Shown here piece by piece: positions 7,258 to 15,300 of a stretch of 43,771 nucleotides of DNA (positions are counted from its first letter, which is position 1; every line of letters starts with the position of its first letter). The stretch spans positions 1 to 43,771 of the forward strand of contig JAXJYC010000036.1 of assembly GCA_036307185.1 (NCBI GenBank), written 5' to 3'. This DNA comes from SVEL01 sp017381055. GTDB taxonomy: Bacteria; Bacillota; Clostridia; Lachnospirales; Lachnospiraceae. Position numbers and translations under genes: made by a program. The notes under the pieces are model-generated. The model was not told the origin of the DNA and ran no database searches. It was given only the letters and a program-made list of their open reading frames with translations.

Positions 7258-8214
7258 ATGAAATGGACAAGATATAGAATTAAAACAACTACAGAGGCAG
7301 CAGAGCTTGTTATTGCAATGCTTGTTGAAAACGGTATAGATGGAGTTGAGATTGAAGATAATGTAGGAATCTCAGAGGATGATAAGAAGAGAATGTTTAT
7401 TGATTTCTTACCAGTTCTTCCAATAGATGAAGGCGTGTGTTTTGTAAGCTTTTATGTGGAAGATGATTCTAATGAGTCAGAGTTTATGCCTGCTATTAAG
7501 GAAGGTTTAGAGGAACTTAGAATATTTACAAATGTTGGTGAAGGTACAATTGTTAAGTCTGAGACTGAGGATAAGGATTGGATTAATAATTGGAAGCAGT
7601 TCTTTAAATCCTTTGAGGTTGATGGAATCGTTATTAAGCCTACATGGGAGGAGACAAAGCCAGAGTACGAAGGTAAGATGCTTATTGAGATTGATCCTGG
7701 TATTGCTTTTGGAACAGGTCTTCATGAGACTACACAGCTTTGTATGAAGCAGTTAAATAAGTATGTCCAGCCAGATACAAAGATTCTTGATGTGGGCTGT
7801 GGAAGTGGTATTTTATCTATCATAGCTCTTAAGATGGGCGCTATGAGTGCAGTTGGTATTGATATTGATGTAAATGCAACAGTTGCTACAAGAGAAAATC
7901 TTGAGACTAACAATATTCCACTTGATAAATGTAAGGTTATTACAGGTAATATTTTAGAGGATAAGTCCATTGAGGACGAGATTGGTTACGAGTGCTATGA
8001 TATAGTGGCTGCAAATATTTTGGCGGATGTACTTTTGCCACTTACACCTATTGTACCAGCTCATTTAAAGAAGGGCGGCCTCTATATTACATCGGGTATT
8101 ATAGACACAAAGGAAGCAGAGGTAAGAGCTGCTATTGAGGCAACAGGTGAATTTGAAATAGTTGAGATTACAAGACAGAAGGATTGGTCGTCTATAACAG
8201 CTAGACGAATCTAA
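7258..8214 (+). CDS. prmA: Ribosomal protein L11 methyltransferase PrmA
   Basis: A 318-residue SAM-dependent methyltransferase that trimethylates ribosomal protein L11. The N-terminal L11-recognition domain covers about residues 1-130. The catalytic domain has GTGLHETTQL near 152-161, the SAM-binding motif DVGCGSGIL near 178-186, and an NILADVLLPL motif near 253. Length matches the family. GTGAGG lies upstream of the ATG. It is followed 38 bp later by rsmE, a common clostridial pairing of two ribosome-modifying enzymes, so the two are probably co-transcribed from the promoter at 7176. Confidence 0.93.
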   Translation: MKWTRYRIKTTTEAAELVIAMLVENGIDGVEIEDNVGISEDDKKRMFIDFLPVLPIDEGVCFVSFYVEDDSNESEFMPAIKEGLEELRIFTNVGEGTIVKSETEDKDWINNWKQFFKSFEVDGIVIKPTWEETKPEYEGKMLIEIDPGIAFGTGLHETTQLCMKQLNKYVQPDTKILDVGCGSGILSIIALKMGAMSAVGIDIDVNATVATRENLETNNIPLDKCKVITGNILEDKSIEDEIGYECYDIVAANILADVLLPLTPIVPAHLKKGGLYITSGIIDTKEAEVRAAIEATGEFEIVEITRQKDWSSITARRI

Positions 8215-8252
8215 TATTAGCTAAGAATTGTTTATCACAGGAAGGGTAATAT

Positions 8253-8990
8253 ATGCATCATTTTTTTGTAAGTCCTAATCAGATTGATGACAAATATGTC
8301 ACTATTACAGGTGGGGATGTTAATCATATTAAAAATGTACTTCGAATGAAGGTCGACGAGGAGCTTCTTATTAGCAATGGTCAGGACAAGGATTATTATT
8401 GCAAGATAGAAGCTATAAGTGATGATGAAATAAAGGCACTTATTTTAGATGAGGAATTTGAAGGTACAGAGTTGCCTACAGAGCTTTATCTTTTTCAGGG
8501 ACTACCTAAGTCTGATAAAATGGAGCTTATTATTCAAAAGGCAGTTGAATTAGGTGTTAAGGAAATAATTCCTGTTGCTACAAAAAGATGTGTAGTTAAG
8601 CTTGATGATAAAAAGGAAGCTTCTAAGATAAAGAGATGGCAGGCTATATCTGAAAGTGCTGCTAAGCAGTCAAGAAGAACTATAATTCCGGAGATTTCTT
8701 CGGTTATGAGCTTCAAGGAAGCTATCAATCGTGCTAAAGAGTTTGAATTGGGTATAATTCCATATGAGAACTTCAAGGATATGAAAGAAACTAAAGAGGT
8801 TTTAAGTAAGGTTCAAAAGGGAATAAAGATAGGAATATTTATAGGTCCAGAGGGTGGCTTTGAGGAATCAGAGGTGCAGTATGCATTAGATAATGGAATA
8901 CATCCAATTTCCTTAGGAAAGAGAATACTTAGAACTGAGACAGCGGGACTTGCCATAGTTTCAGTGCTTATGTTCCAATTAGAGGACTAA
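8253..8990 (+). CDS. rsmE: 16S rRNA (uracil(1498)-N(3))-methyltransferase RsmE
   Basis: A 245-residue SPOUT-family (trefoil knot) methyltransferase that makes m3U1498 in 16S rRNA. A PUA-like N-terminal domain carries HHFFVSPNQI and NHIKNVLRMK. The C-terminal knot has the family signatures GPEGGFEESE (near 203-212) and LGKRILRTETAGLA (near 222-235). GGAAGGG precedes the ATG. Length is normal. It lies between prmA and the cysteine desulfurase, with 38 and 45 bp gaps, suggesting a four-gene operon through thiI. Confidence 0.93.
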   Translation: MHHFFVSPNQIDDKYVTITGGDVNHIKNVLRMKVDEELLISNGQDKDYYCKIEAISDDEIKALILDEEFEGTELPTELYLFQGLPKSDKMELIIQKAVELGVKEIIPVATKRCVVKLDDKKEASKIKRWQAISESAAKQSRRTIIPEISSVMSFKEAINRAKEFELGIIPYENFKDMKETKEVLSKVQKGIKIGIFIGPEGGFEESEVQYALDNGIHPISLGKRILRTETAGLAIVSVLMFQLED

Positions 8991-9035
8991 TAAATATTAA
9001 GTTAGATATTGTAATGAAAAAAGAGGATTAAATAT

Positions 9036-10193
9036 ATGTATGCATATTTAGATAACTCTGCAACAACAAAGGTTTCAGAAAATGTTACAAACCTTATGGT
9101 TAAGGTTATGATGGAGGATTATGGAAATCCATCATCATTGCATATGAAGGGTGTTGAGGCAGAAAAGTATATAAAGGAATCAAAGGATATAATTGCAAAG
9201 CTTCTTAAGGTAGATGCTAAGGAGATTATCTATACATCTGGTGGTACAGAGTCTAATAATCTTGCGATTATTGGAGCAGCTATGGCTAATAAGAGAGCTG
9301 GTAATCGTATTATTACATCAGCGATTGAACATCCATCTGTACTTGCGACAATGAAGTACTTAGAGGATAATGGCTTTGAAGTAATATATTTGCCAGTTGA
9401 TAGCAATGGCGTAGTGGATATGGAAGCCTTGAAGGAGGCTATGACTAAGGAGACAATACTTGTTTCTGTAATGCATGTAAATAACGAGATTGGTGCAATA
9501 GAACCAGTCAGTGAAATATCTAAATATATTAAGTCTGTTAATCCGGAAGTTGTATTTCATGTGGATGCGATTCAGTCCTTTGGAAAATTAGTTGTACAGC
9601 CTAAGAAAATGGGTATTGATTTGTTATCTGTAAGCGGACATAAGATTCATGGACCAAAGGGAATTGGTTTTTTGTATGCGTCAAGTAAGGTGAAGCTTAA
9701 GCCTATTATATTTGGTGGTGGTCAGCAAAAGGGTATGCGTTCAGGTACAGAAAATGTTCCAGGAATAGCAGGTATAGGTTTGGCTGCAAAGGAAGCTTAT
9801 GAGAACTTTGAAGAAAAAATCTCTAAGATGATTGAACTTAAAGATTATTTTATAGATAGAGTTACAAGTATTGAAAATGTAACAGTTAATAGTAGCAAGG
9901 GGGCAGAGGGTGCACCGCATATTATTAGTGTGTGCTTTTTAGGAGTAAGAAGTGAAGTTATGCTTCATTCATTAGAAGATAAGGAAATATATATATCATC
10001 TGGTTCAGCATGCTCATCTAATAAGCCATCAGTTAGTGCTACATTAAAGGGTATAGGATTAAAGCCAGAGCAGATAGATTCAACAGTAAGATTTAGCTTA
10101 AGCTATGATACAACTAAGGAAGAGCTAGATTACGCAGTTGATGCTGTTGCAGGTATGATAGAGTTACTTAGAAAATTTACAAGACGTAAGTAG
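9036..10193 (+). CDS. Cysteine desulfurase (NifS/IscS family), likely ThiI sulfur donor
   Basis: A 385-residue class-V PLP enzyme that removes sulfur from cysteine as a persulfide. The N-terminus is YLDNSATTK. The PLP lysine lies in SGHKIHGPKG (Lys203), and the active-site cysteine in SSGSACSS (Cys326). Only 9 bp separate it from thiI, a conserved pairing in Firmicutes in which a dedicated NifS-like enzyme feeds sulfur to ThiI for tRNA 4-thiouridine. Absence of iscU or suf genes nearby supports a tRNA role over Fe-S cluster assembly (inference). GAGG lies upstream of the ATG. Confidence 0.92.
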   Translation: MYAYLDNSATTKVSENVTNLMVKVMMEDYGNPSSLHMKGVEAEKYIKESKDIIAKLLKVDAKEIIYTSGGTESNNLAIIGAAMANKRAGNRIITSAIEHPSVLATMKYLEDNGFEVIYLPVDSNGVVDMEALKEAMTKETILVSVMHVNNEIGAIEPVSEISKYIKSVNPEVVFHVDAIQSFGKLVVQPKKMGIDLLSVSGHKIHGPKGIGFLYASSKVKLKPIIFGGGQQKGMRSGTENVPGIAGIGLAAKEAYENFEEKISKMIELKDYFIDRVTSIENVTVNSSKGAEGAPHIISVCFLGVRSEVMLHSLEDKEIYISSGSACSSNKPSVSATLKGIGLKPEQIDSTVRFSLSYDTTKEELDYAVDAVAGMIELLRKFTRRK

Positions 10194-10202
10194 GAGGCTA
10201 TT

Positions 10203-11384
10203 ATGGAATTTAAGTCATTTTTAATAAAGTATGCAGAAATCGGTGTTAAGGGAAAGAATAGATATTTATTCGAGGATGCTCTTGTATCAAATATTGCAAA
10301 GTCTTTAAAGAAATCAGCAGAGGGCGATTTTAGAGTTCATAAGGAAGATGGAAGAATCTATGTAGATGCATTAAGTAGCTATGATTATGACGAGGTAATA
10401 TATGCTCTTACACATGTATTCGGTATCGTTGGCGTATGTCCAATGGTTCAGGTGGAAGATGAAGGCTTTGAAGATTTAAAGGCTAAAGTAATTGCATATA
10501 TGGATGAAATGTATCCAGATAAAAATATTACTTTTAAAGTAAATGCAAGAAGAGCAAGAAAGAACTATCCACTTGATTCTATGACTATTAACTGCGATAT
10601 GGGAGAGGCGATTTTAAATGCATTCCCAGAGATTAAGGTTGATGTTCGTAATCCAAAGGTTATGTTAAATATTGAAATTAGAAAGCATATAAATATCTAT
10701 TCAGAGATTATCCCAGGTCCAGGTGGAATGCCAGTAGGAACAGCTGGAAAAGCAATGCTTTTACTTTCTGGTGGAATCGATAGTCCGGTCGCAGGATATA
10801 TGATAGCAAAAAGAGGTGTAGAGTTAGAGGCAGTTTACTTCCATACACCACCATACACATCAGAGAGAGCAAAGCAGAAGGTAGTTGACTTGGCGGAAAA
10901 AGTTGCAGCATACTCAGGCAATATAAAGCTTAACGTAGTAAACTTCACAGACATTCAGATGTACATCTATGAGCAGTGTCCACATGAACAACTTACTATT
11001 ATAATGAAGCGTGTAATGTATAAAATTGCAGAAAAATTAGCAAAGAAAAACGGTGCATTAGGTCTTGTAACAGGCGAAAGTATAGGCCAGGTATCAAGCC
11101 AGACAATGCAGTCACTTATGGTAATTGATGAGAATACAGATATGCCAGTATATCGTCCTGTAATTGCATTTGATAAGCAGGAAATCGTAGATATTTCTCT
11201 TAAGATAGACACATACGATATCTCAACACAGCCATATGAAGATTGTTGTACAACTTTTGTAGCAAAGCATCCAGTCACAAAGCCTAACTTAAATGTAATC
11301 AAGCATTCAGAGTTAAAGCTTGCAGACAAAATAGACGAGATGATAGAAGAAGCAGTACGCACAGTAGAAGTACTCGATATATAA
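10203..11384 (+). CDS. thiI: tRNA 4-thiouridine synthase ThiI
   Basis: A 393-residue enzyme that adenylates tRNA U8 and inserts sulfur; the family also serves thiamine thiazole synthesis. It has an N-terminal ferredoxin-like region, a THUMP RNA-binding domain (about 60-165) and a PP-loop ATPase with SGGIDS (189-194). The C-terminal rhodanese domain of the E. coli enzyme is absent, as in Bacillus, consistent with direct transfer from the adjacent cysteine desulfurase. RBS AGGAGG lies before the ATG. A strong terminator follows immediately. Confidence 0.94.
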   Translation: MEFKSFLIKYAEIGVKGKNRYLFEDALVSNIAKSLKKSAEGDFRVHKEDGRIYVDALSSYDYDEVIYALTHVFGIVGVCPMVQVEDEGFEDLKAKVIAYMDEMYPDKNITFKVNARRARKNYPLDSMTINCDMGEAILNAFPEIKVDVRNPKVMLNIEIRKHINIYSEIIPGPGGMPVGTAGKAMLLLSGGIDSPVAGYMIAKRGVELEAVYFHTPPYTSERAKQKVVDLAEKVAAYSGNIKLNVVNFTDIQMYIYEQCPHEQLTIIMKRVMYKIAEKLAKKNGALGLVTGESIGQVSSQTMQSLMVIDENTDMPVYRPVIAFDKQEIVDISLKIDTYDISTQPYEDCCTTFVAKHPVTKPNLNVIKHSELKLADKIDEMIEEAVRTVEVLDI

Positions 11385-11390
11385 GAATAT

Positions 11391-11442
11391 AAGCACGATA
11401 GTTATGATGCCATAGGTATTGAAACTATTGTGCTTTTTTTGG
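11391..11442 (+). terminator. Intrinsic terminator after thiI
   Basis: AAGCACGATAGTT (11391-11403) pairs with AACTATTGTGCTT (11423-11435) with one wobble. A shorter inner stem and a T tract follow. It ends the prmA-rsmE-desulfurase-thiI operon. Confidence 0.9.
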
Positions 11443-11515
11443 AATGGTGGTAAGTTGGTTATTTATATGCTATAATATGTTTGTTAAATTTGAATTTAGT
11501 GAAGGATATAATGGT

Positions 11516-12214
11516 ATGATGAATAGAAAAAAATATAACAAAATTGCAGTTATTATTTGTTTTATATGTGTGCTATTATTGATATGTTATGTATTTTACA
11601 TGAAACGGCATAATGAAAAAAATATTTTTATTTATGAGGAACATTTAGATGATATAGTTGTTACAGTAGGAAATCAGCCTGTTACGTTGAAAGAGTTTGG
11701 GTATTATATTTTTAAGATGGAAAATAAAATTCAGGAACAGGCGCTAATCTATAATCCTAAAGATCCTATGGATTATTGGAATACTCATTTTTCAGCAGGT
11801 GCAAATTCTGGATACATATTTGAATATGCATGGGATTATGCTTTGGCCGACTGTATTTGCGATTTAATATTTTCTAAGAAAGCACAAGAAGCAGGATACA
11901 GTTTGTCAGAAGATGAATATAAGCAGGCAAAAACAAAAGCAGAAGAACTTTATGCAATGCTTTCAACAGAACAAATTAAAAAAACAGGATTAACAATAGA
12001 TTTGATTAGAAAGATTGAAGAACGTAGGCTATTAGTTCAATTATATACAAAATCGTCTATAGAAGAAAATGAGTTATCTGGATATATTGATAATATTATG
12101 GCATGTATCTCTGGAAATAATAGCACGGTAATGACGTTTGAAGTTATTTGTAATGAAGATATGAAAAAAAATATACGTATGGGGAATATAACGGTAAATT
12201 GTAATAAAAAATGA
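11516..12214 (+). CDS. Membrane-anchored protein resembling the SurA/PrsA N-terminal chaperone domain
   Basis: A 232-residue protein with a basic N-terminus, one hydrophobic segment (about residues 8-28, no lipobox) and an extracellular helical domain. VTVGNQPVTLKEFGYYI, followed by long Lys/Glu-rich helices, resembles the start of SurA_N/PrsA-type folding factors. The parvulin isomerase domain is missing and the protein ends in a poorly conserved tail, so it may be chaperone-only, truncated or a different family. I chose ATG 11516 (or 11519) because GAAGGA lies about 9 bases upstream; an upstream start at 11444 would fall on the promoter-like TATAAT at 11471-11476. It is isolated between a terminator and a hairpin element. 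Confidence 0.6.
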   Translation: MMNRKKYNKIAVIICFICVLLLICYVFYMKRHNEKNIFIYEEHLDDIVVTVGNQPVTLKEFGYYIFKMENKIQEQALIYNPKDPMDYWNTHFSAGANSGYIFEYAWDYALADCICDLIFSKKAQEAGYSLSEDEYKQAKTKAEELYAMLSTEQIKKTGLTIDLIRKIEERRLLVQLYTKSSIEENELSGYIDNIMACISGNNSTVMTFEVICNEDMKKNIRMGNITVNCNKK

Positions 12215-12237
12215 TAGAGAAAAAAATTCTAAGTTAA

Positions 12238-12410
12238 TGGAGATATAAGAATGTGAGCCATGCCGATAGGTTTGTAAGCTTGCGCTTACTCACTGTCGCG
12301 GCATCGCCGTATATATATTCAATAAAATATGCCTACTGTGTGCAAGCACACAAGTAGGCATATTTTATTGAATATGTGCATGGCTCATTGCTACGCGCAT
12401 ATTTATATCC
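12238..12410. repeat. Branched hairpin element containing a strong bidirectional terminator
   Basis: Outer inverted arms TGAGCCATGC (12254-12263) and GCATGGCTCA (12378-12387) are reinforced by GATATAA/TTATATC further out. They enclose a GC-rich segment with TAAGCTTGCGCTTA and a perfect 23-bp stem (12315-12337 with 12353-12375). That stem is capped by GTGTGCAAGCACAC. It sits between convergent genes, so it can terminate both. The loop core resembles that of the hairpin at 26250-26279. It may be a member of a dispersed intergenic repeat family. Confidence 0.8.
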
Positions 12411-12417
12411 TATGTAA

Positions 12418-12654
12418 TTACTGACAGATGTATGGGTTTACAACGTCCATGATTGGAGCGATTGTGCTCTCGTCTGCATGGATGCAAAGGTCAATTGGCT
12501 TAGATAAATCTAAAGAGAAAATACCCATAATTGACTTTGCGTCGATAACATATCTGCCAGATACTAAATCGAAATCTGTATCAAACTTTGTAATATCGTT
12601 TACAAAAGCCTTTACCTTATCGATTGAGTTTAAACAAATCTTAATTGTCTTCAT
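12418..12654 (-). CDS. HPr-like protein lacking the phosphorylatable histidine
   Basis: A 78-residue protein with the HPr fold pattern. The KSIMGIFSL block (Ser41) matches the regulatory Ser46 region of HPr (KSIMGVMSL), and KFDTDFDL matches KYDADVNL. The region that carries His15 (GIHARPA) reads NSIDKVKAF here, so PTS phosphotransfer from enzyme I is not expected. It is perhaps a regulatory Crh-like protein; unlike this one, Crh keeps the Ser46 role but has Gln at 15. AGGAGGG precedes the ATG at 12654. It is transcribed alone on the minus strand from its own promoter (12764-12792) with a leader of about 100 nt that can form a hairpin. Confidence 0.75.
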   Translation of the reverse strand: MKTIKICLNSIDKVKAFVNDITKFDTDFDLVSGRYVIDAKSIMGIFSLDLSKPIDLCIHADESTIAPIMDVVNPYICQ

Positions 12655-12701
12655 AAAAAATACCCTCCTAAAATAAAATAGTGTTTGAATTAATCTAATG
12701 A

Positions 12702-12732
12702 TTGAGGTAAACTCCATTATGAAAAACCTCAA
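12702..12732 (-). promoter_or_regulatory. Inverted repeat in the leader of the HPr-like gene
   Basis: TTGAGGT (12702-12708) and ACCTCAA (12726-12732) form a 7-bp stem with a 17-nt loop between promoter and start codon. No T tract follows. It could be an operator or an mRNA stabilising hairpin. Confidence 0.4.
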
Positions 12733-12763
12733 ACTAAATGATATAGTCATATAGTCTTAGGTT

Positions 12764-12792
12764 ATATTAACTTTAATTGATAAAAAAGTCAA
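12764..12792 (-). promoter_or_regulatory. Promoter of the HPr-like gene
   Basis: Read on the minus strand: TTGACT (12792-12787), a 17-bp spacer, then TAATAT (12769-12764). Confidence 0.65.
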
Positions 12793-12875
12793 TGTATAAT
12801 ATGTAAAAAAAACATTGCATAATTCTGTGAAATATTATACATTTCTTATCATATTGCATATAGTAGGAGGACACT

Positions 12876-14219
12876 ATGCGAAAGGTTGCACTACACAATT
12901 TAGGATGTAAGGTAAATTCTTATGAAACTGAGGCTATGAGACAGGCCTTAGAGGAAAATGGTTATGAGATAGTGGCTTTCAGTGAGAAAGCAGACGTATA
13001 TATTATTAATACTTGTACAGTTACAAATATGGCAGATAGAAAGTCTAGACAGATGCTTCATAAGGCAAAGAAGCTTAATAAGGATGCTGTGGTTGTAGCT
13101 GTGGGTTGTTATGTTCAGGCAGCAGGTGAAGAACTAAAGAAGGACGAAGCTATTGATATAATAATTGGAAATAATAATAAGTCGGATATTGTAAGTATTT
13201 TGGATGCATATTATGAGACAGAAGATAATAATATGTTTATAGAGGATTTAAGTAGACAGGCTCAGTATGATGAAATGAAGATGACAACCGTAGGTGAACA
13301 TACAAGAGCGTTTGTAAAGATTCAGGATGGATGTAATCAGTTTTGTACTTATTGTATTATACCATATGCTAGAGGAAGAATTAGAAGTAGAAGTCTTGAA
13401 GACTTAGGAGAGGAGATCCCTAAGCTTGCAGAGTGTGGTTATAAGGAGATAGTACTTACAGGTATACATTTAAGTTCTTATGGCAAGGATTTTGCTAAGG
13501 AAGAGTCTGAGAATGCAACAGGTAAGCTTGGTTTGATTGATGCTATTAAAGAGGTTGCGAAGGTAGATGGTATTAAGAGAATTAGATTGGGTTCTCTTGA
13601 GCCAGGAATTATAACAGAGGAATTCTTAGAGGAGCTCAAGAGTGTGGAAGAGTTCTGTCCACATTTTCATTTGTCACTTCAGAGTGGATGTGATGATACA
13701 TTAAAGAGAATGAATCGTCATTATAGTGCTGATGAGTATTATGAAAAATGTCAGCTTATTAGAAAGTATTATTCGCAGGCCGCTATTACAACTGATGTGA
13801 TAGTAGGTTTCCCAGGAGAGACAGAGGAAGAGTTTAAGACTACAAGCGAGTTTTTGGCAAAGGTTGCATTTTCTGAAATGCATATTTTCAAGTACTCAAA
13901 GAGACAGGGAACTAAAGCCGCTGTTATGGAAAATCAAGTAAGAGAAGAGATAAAGACTGTAAGAAGTGATAAGCTTATAGCCATAGGTGAGAGACTTAGA
14001 GAAGAGTATATAGATACATTTTTGGGTAAGGATGCAGAGGTTCTTATAGAAGAACCTATGACAATAGATGGCAAGACATATATGGTAGGACATACAAGAG
14101 AGTATGTTAAAGTTGTTATGGATATTTCAGATGAATATGTGGGTAAAATAATACCTGTTGTTTTAAAAGGTCGAATAAAAAATGAAATTTTACTTGCGAA
14201 TATGAAAGAAATGTATTAG
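12876..14219 (+). CDS. mtaB: tRNA t6A37 methylthiotransferase MtaB
   Basis: A 447-residue radical-SAM methylthiotransferase that converts t6A37 to ms2t6A37 in tRNAs reading ANN codons. The N-terminal UPF0004 domain has cysteines in LGCKVNSYE, NTCTVT and VGCYVQ for the auxiliary cluster. The radical-SAM motif is CNQFCTYC (Cys153, 157, 160), and a C-terminal TRAM domain (about 380-440) binds RNA. The LGCKVNSYETEAM start and overall pattern favour MtaB (B. subtilis YqeV) over MiaB. TAGGAGG lies 7 bases before the ATG. A TATAAT at 12795-12800 may be its -10 box, with a poor -35. Confidence 0.92.
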   Translation: MRKVALHNLGCKVNSYETEAMRQALEENGYEIVAFSEKADVYIINTCTVTNMADRKSRQMLHKAKKLNKDAVVVAVGCYVQAAGEELKKDEAIDIIIGNNNKSDIVSILDAYYETEDNNMFIEDLSRQAQYDEMKMTTVGEHTRAFVKIQDGCNQFCTYCIIPYARGRIRSRSLEDLGEEIPKLAECGYKEIVLTGIHLSSYGKDFAKEESENATGKLGLIDAIKEVAKVDGIKRIRLGSLEPGIITEEFLEELKSVEEFCPHFHLSLQSGCDDTLKRMNRHYSADEYYEKCQLIRKYYSQAAITTDVIVGFPGETEEEFKTTSEFLAKVAFSEMHIFKYSKRQGTKAAVMENQVREEIKTVRSDKLIAIGERLREEYIDTFLGKDAEVLIEEPMTIDGKTYMVGHTREYVKVVMDISDEYVGKIIPVVLKGRIKNEILLANMKEMY

Positions 14220-14270
14220 TATAAAGTTAGAAAAATAGTGCGTGGGGAACTAGAAAGGCAGATAAATACA

Positions 14271-14534
14271 ATGAATGAAGTAAGTAATAATACACAATAT
14301 TTTAAGGAAGTGCAGGAGCCAAAGATTGAAGTTGGACAGGTTTTAGAACATGTCTACAATGCTTTGTCTCAGAAAGGTTACAATCCGGTTAATCAGATTG
14401 TAGGTTATATTATGTCTGGAGATCCAACATATATAACTTCTCATAACAATGCGAGAGTTATGATTATGAAGGTGGAGAGGGATGAGCTTATAGAGGAAGC
14501 GCTTCACTATTATATTAATAATAAGTTAAAATAA
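14271..14534 (+). CDS. ireB: IreB family regulatory phosphoprotein (UPF0297)
   Basis: An 87-residue cytoplasmic protein carrying the UPF0297 core (VYNALSQKGYNPVNQIVGYIMSGDP split across residues 24-48) and ERDELIEEALHYYI. In Enterococcus faecalis IreB is phosphorylated by the PASTA kinase IreK and controls cephalosporin resistance. I chose ATG 14271 by comparison with family length; a GTG at 14238 would add 11 residues with a less family-like start. It heads the conserved block ireB-ruvX-DUF1292, as in B. subtilis yrzL-yrrK-yrzB. Confidence 0.9.
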   Translation: MNEVSNNTQYFKEVQEPKIEVGQVLEHVYNALSQKGYNPVNQIVGYIMSGDPTYITSHNNARVMIMKVERDELIEEALHYYINNKLK

Positions 14535-14563
14535 TTAACTTACAATAAAAAGGAACGTAGATT

Positions 14564-15022
14564 ATGAGAATAATGGGACTTGATTTTGGGTCAAAAACAG
14601 TAGGTGTGGCAGTCTCTGATGCACTTTTAATTACTGCGCAAGGAATTGAAATTGTACGAAGAGAGCAGGAGAATAAGTTAAGAAGAACCTTGGCGAGAAT
14701 CGAAGAATTAGTTAAAGAGTATGAAGTGGAGAAGATAGTTCTTGGATTGCCTAAAAATATGGATGGTTCGTGTGGAGAACGTGTAGAAAAAACTATGGAA
14801 TTTAAAGCTATGTTAGAGAGAAGAACAGAGCTTGAAGTTATAATGTGGGATGAAAGACTTACAACAGTGGCAGCTGACAGACTTATGATGGAAGCTAATG
14901 TAAGACGTGAAGACAGAAAGAAGTACGTGGATAGTATAGCAGCAACTTTTATTCTGCAGGGGTATCTAGACAAATTATCAATTGAAAAGAGAAATGGAGA
15001 GAGTCATGGTAGAGAAGATTAA
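14564..15022 (+). CDS. ruvX: Putative pre-16S rRNA nuclease / Holliday junction resolvase-like YqgF (RuvX)
   Basis: A 152-residue RNase H-fold protein. Signatures are GLDFGSKTVGVAVSD at the N-terminus (catalytic Asp near 7), VLGLPKNMDGS in the middle, WDERLTT, and a C-terminal DSIAATFILQGYLD with the final Asp. E. coli YqgF matures the 5' end of 16S rRNA; resolvase activity is also reported. It has an A/G-rich RBS (AAGGAACG) before the ATG. It lies 29 bp after ireB and overlaps the DUF1292 gene by 17 bp. Confidence 0.92.
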   Translation: MRIMGLDFGSKTVGVAVSDALLITAQGIEIVRREQENKLRRTLARIEELVKEYEVEKIVLGLPKNMDGSCGERVEKTMEFKAMLERRTELEVIMWDERLTTVAADRLMMEANVRREDRKKYVDSIAATFILQGYLDKLSIEKRNGESHGRED

Positions 15023-15272
15023 ATTTGTTATTCATGATACAAATGAAGAGGTAGAGTTTTTTGTAGTTGAGCAGACAAGAGTGAATAATACAGATTATTT
15101 ACTTGTTACAGAGGATGAATCTGATGAAGAATCAGTAGCTTATATTCTTAAGGACACATCTAGTCCAGAAGAGACTGAGGCTGTATATGAGATCGTAGAG
15201 GATGATAACGAATTAGAAGCTGTATCTAAGATTTTTGCTGAGATTTTAGATGATGTGAATATTGAACAGTAG
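15006..15272 (+). CDS. DUF1292 domain protein (YrzB-like)
   Basis: An 88-residue, strongly acidic soluble protein of the DUF1292 family, recognised from VEFFVVEQTRVNNTDYLLV and a tail rich in Asp/Glu. GGAGAGAG lies before ATG 15006, inside ruvX; an in-frame ATG at 14982 lacks this signal. Its position after ruvX matches B. subtilis yrzB. Biochemical function is not known. Confidence 0.9.
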   Translation: MVEKIKFVIHDTNEEVEFFVVEQTRVNNTDYLLVTEDESDEESVAYILKDTSSPEETEAVYEIVEDDNELEAVSKIFAEILDDVNIEQ

Positions 15273-15300
15273 TTTTTGTTTAGAGAAGAGGTGCGTAAAT

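Noticed and set aside
12238..12410. CRISPR-like repeat
   Set aside because: There is a single palindromic unit with no spaced direct repeats. It is a hairpin element.
12655..12750. Upstream extension of the HPr-like gene to 110 codons
   Set aside because: AGGAGGG lies directly before ATG 12654, and the extension covers the leader inverted repeat rather than protein-like sequence.
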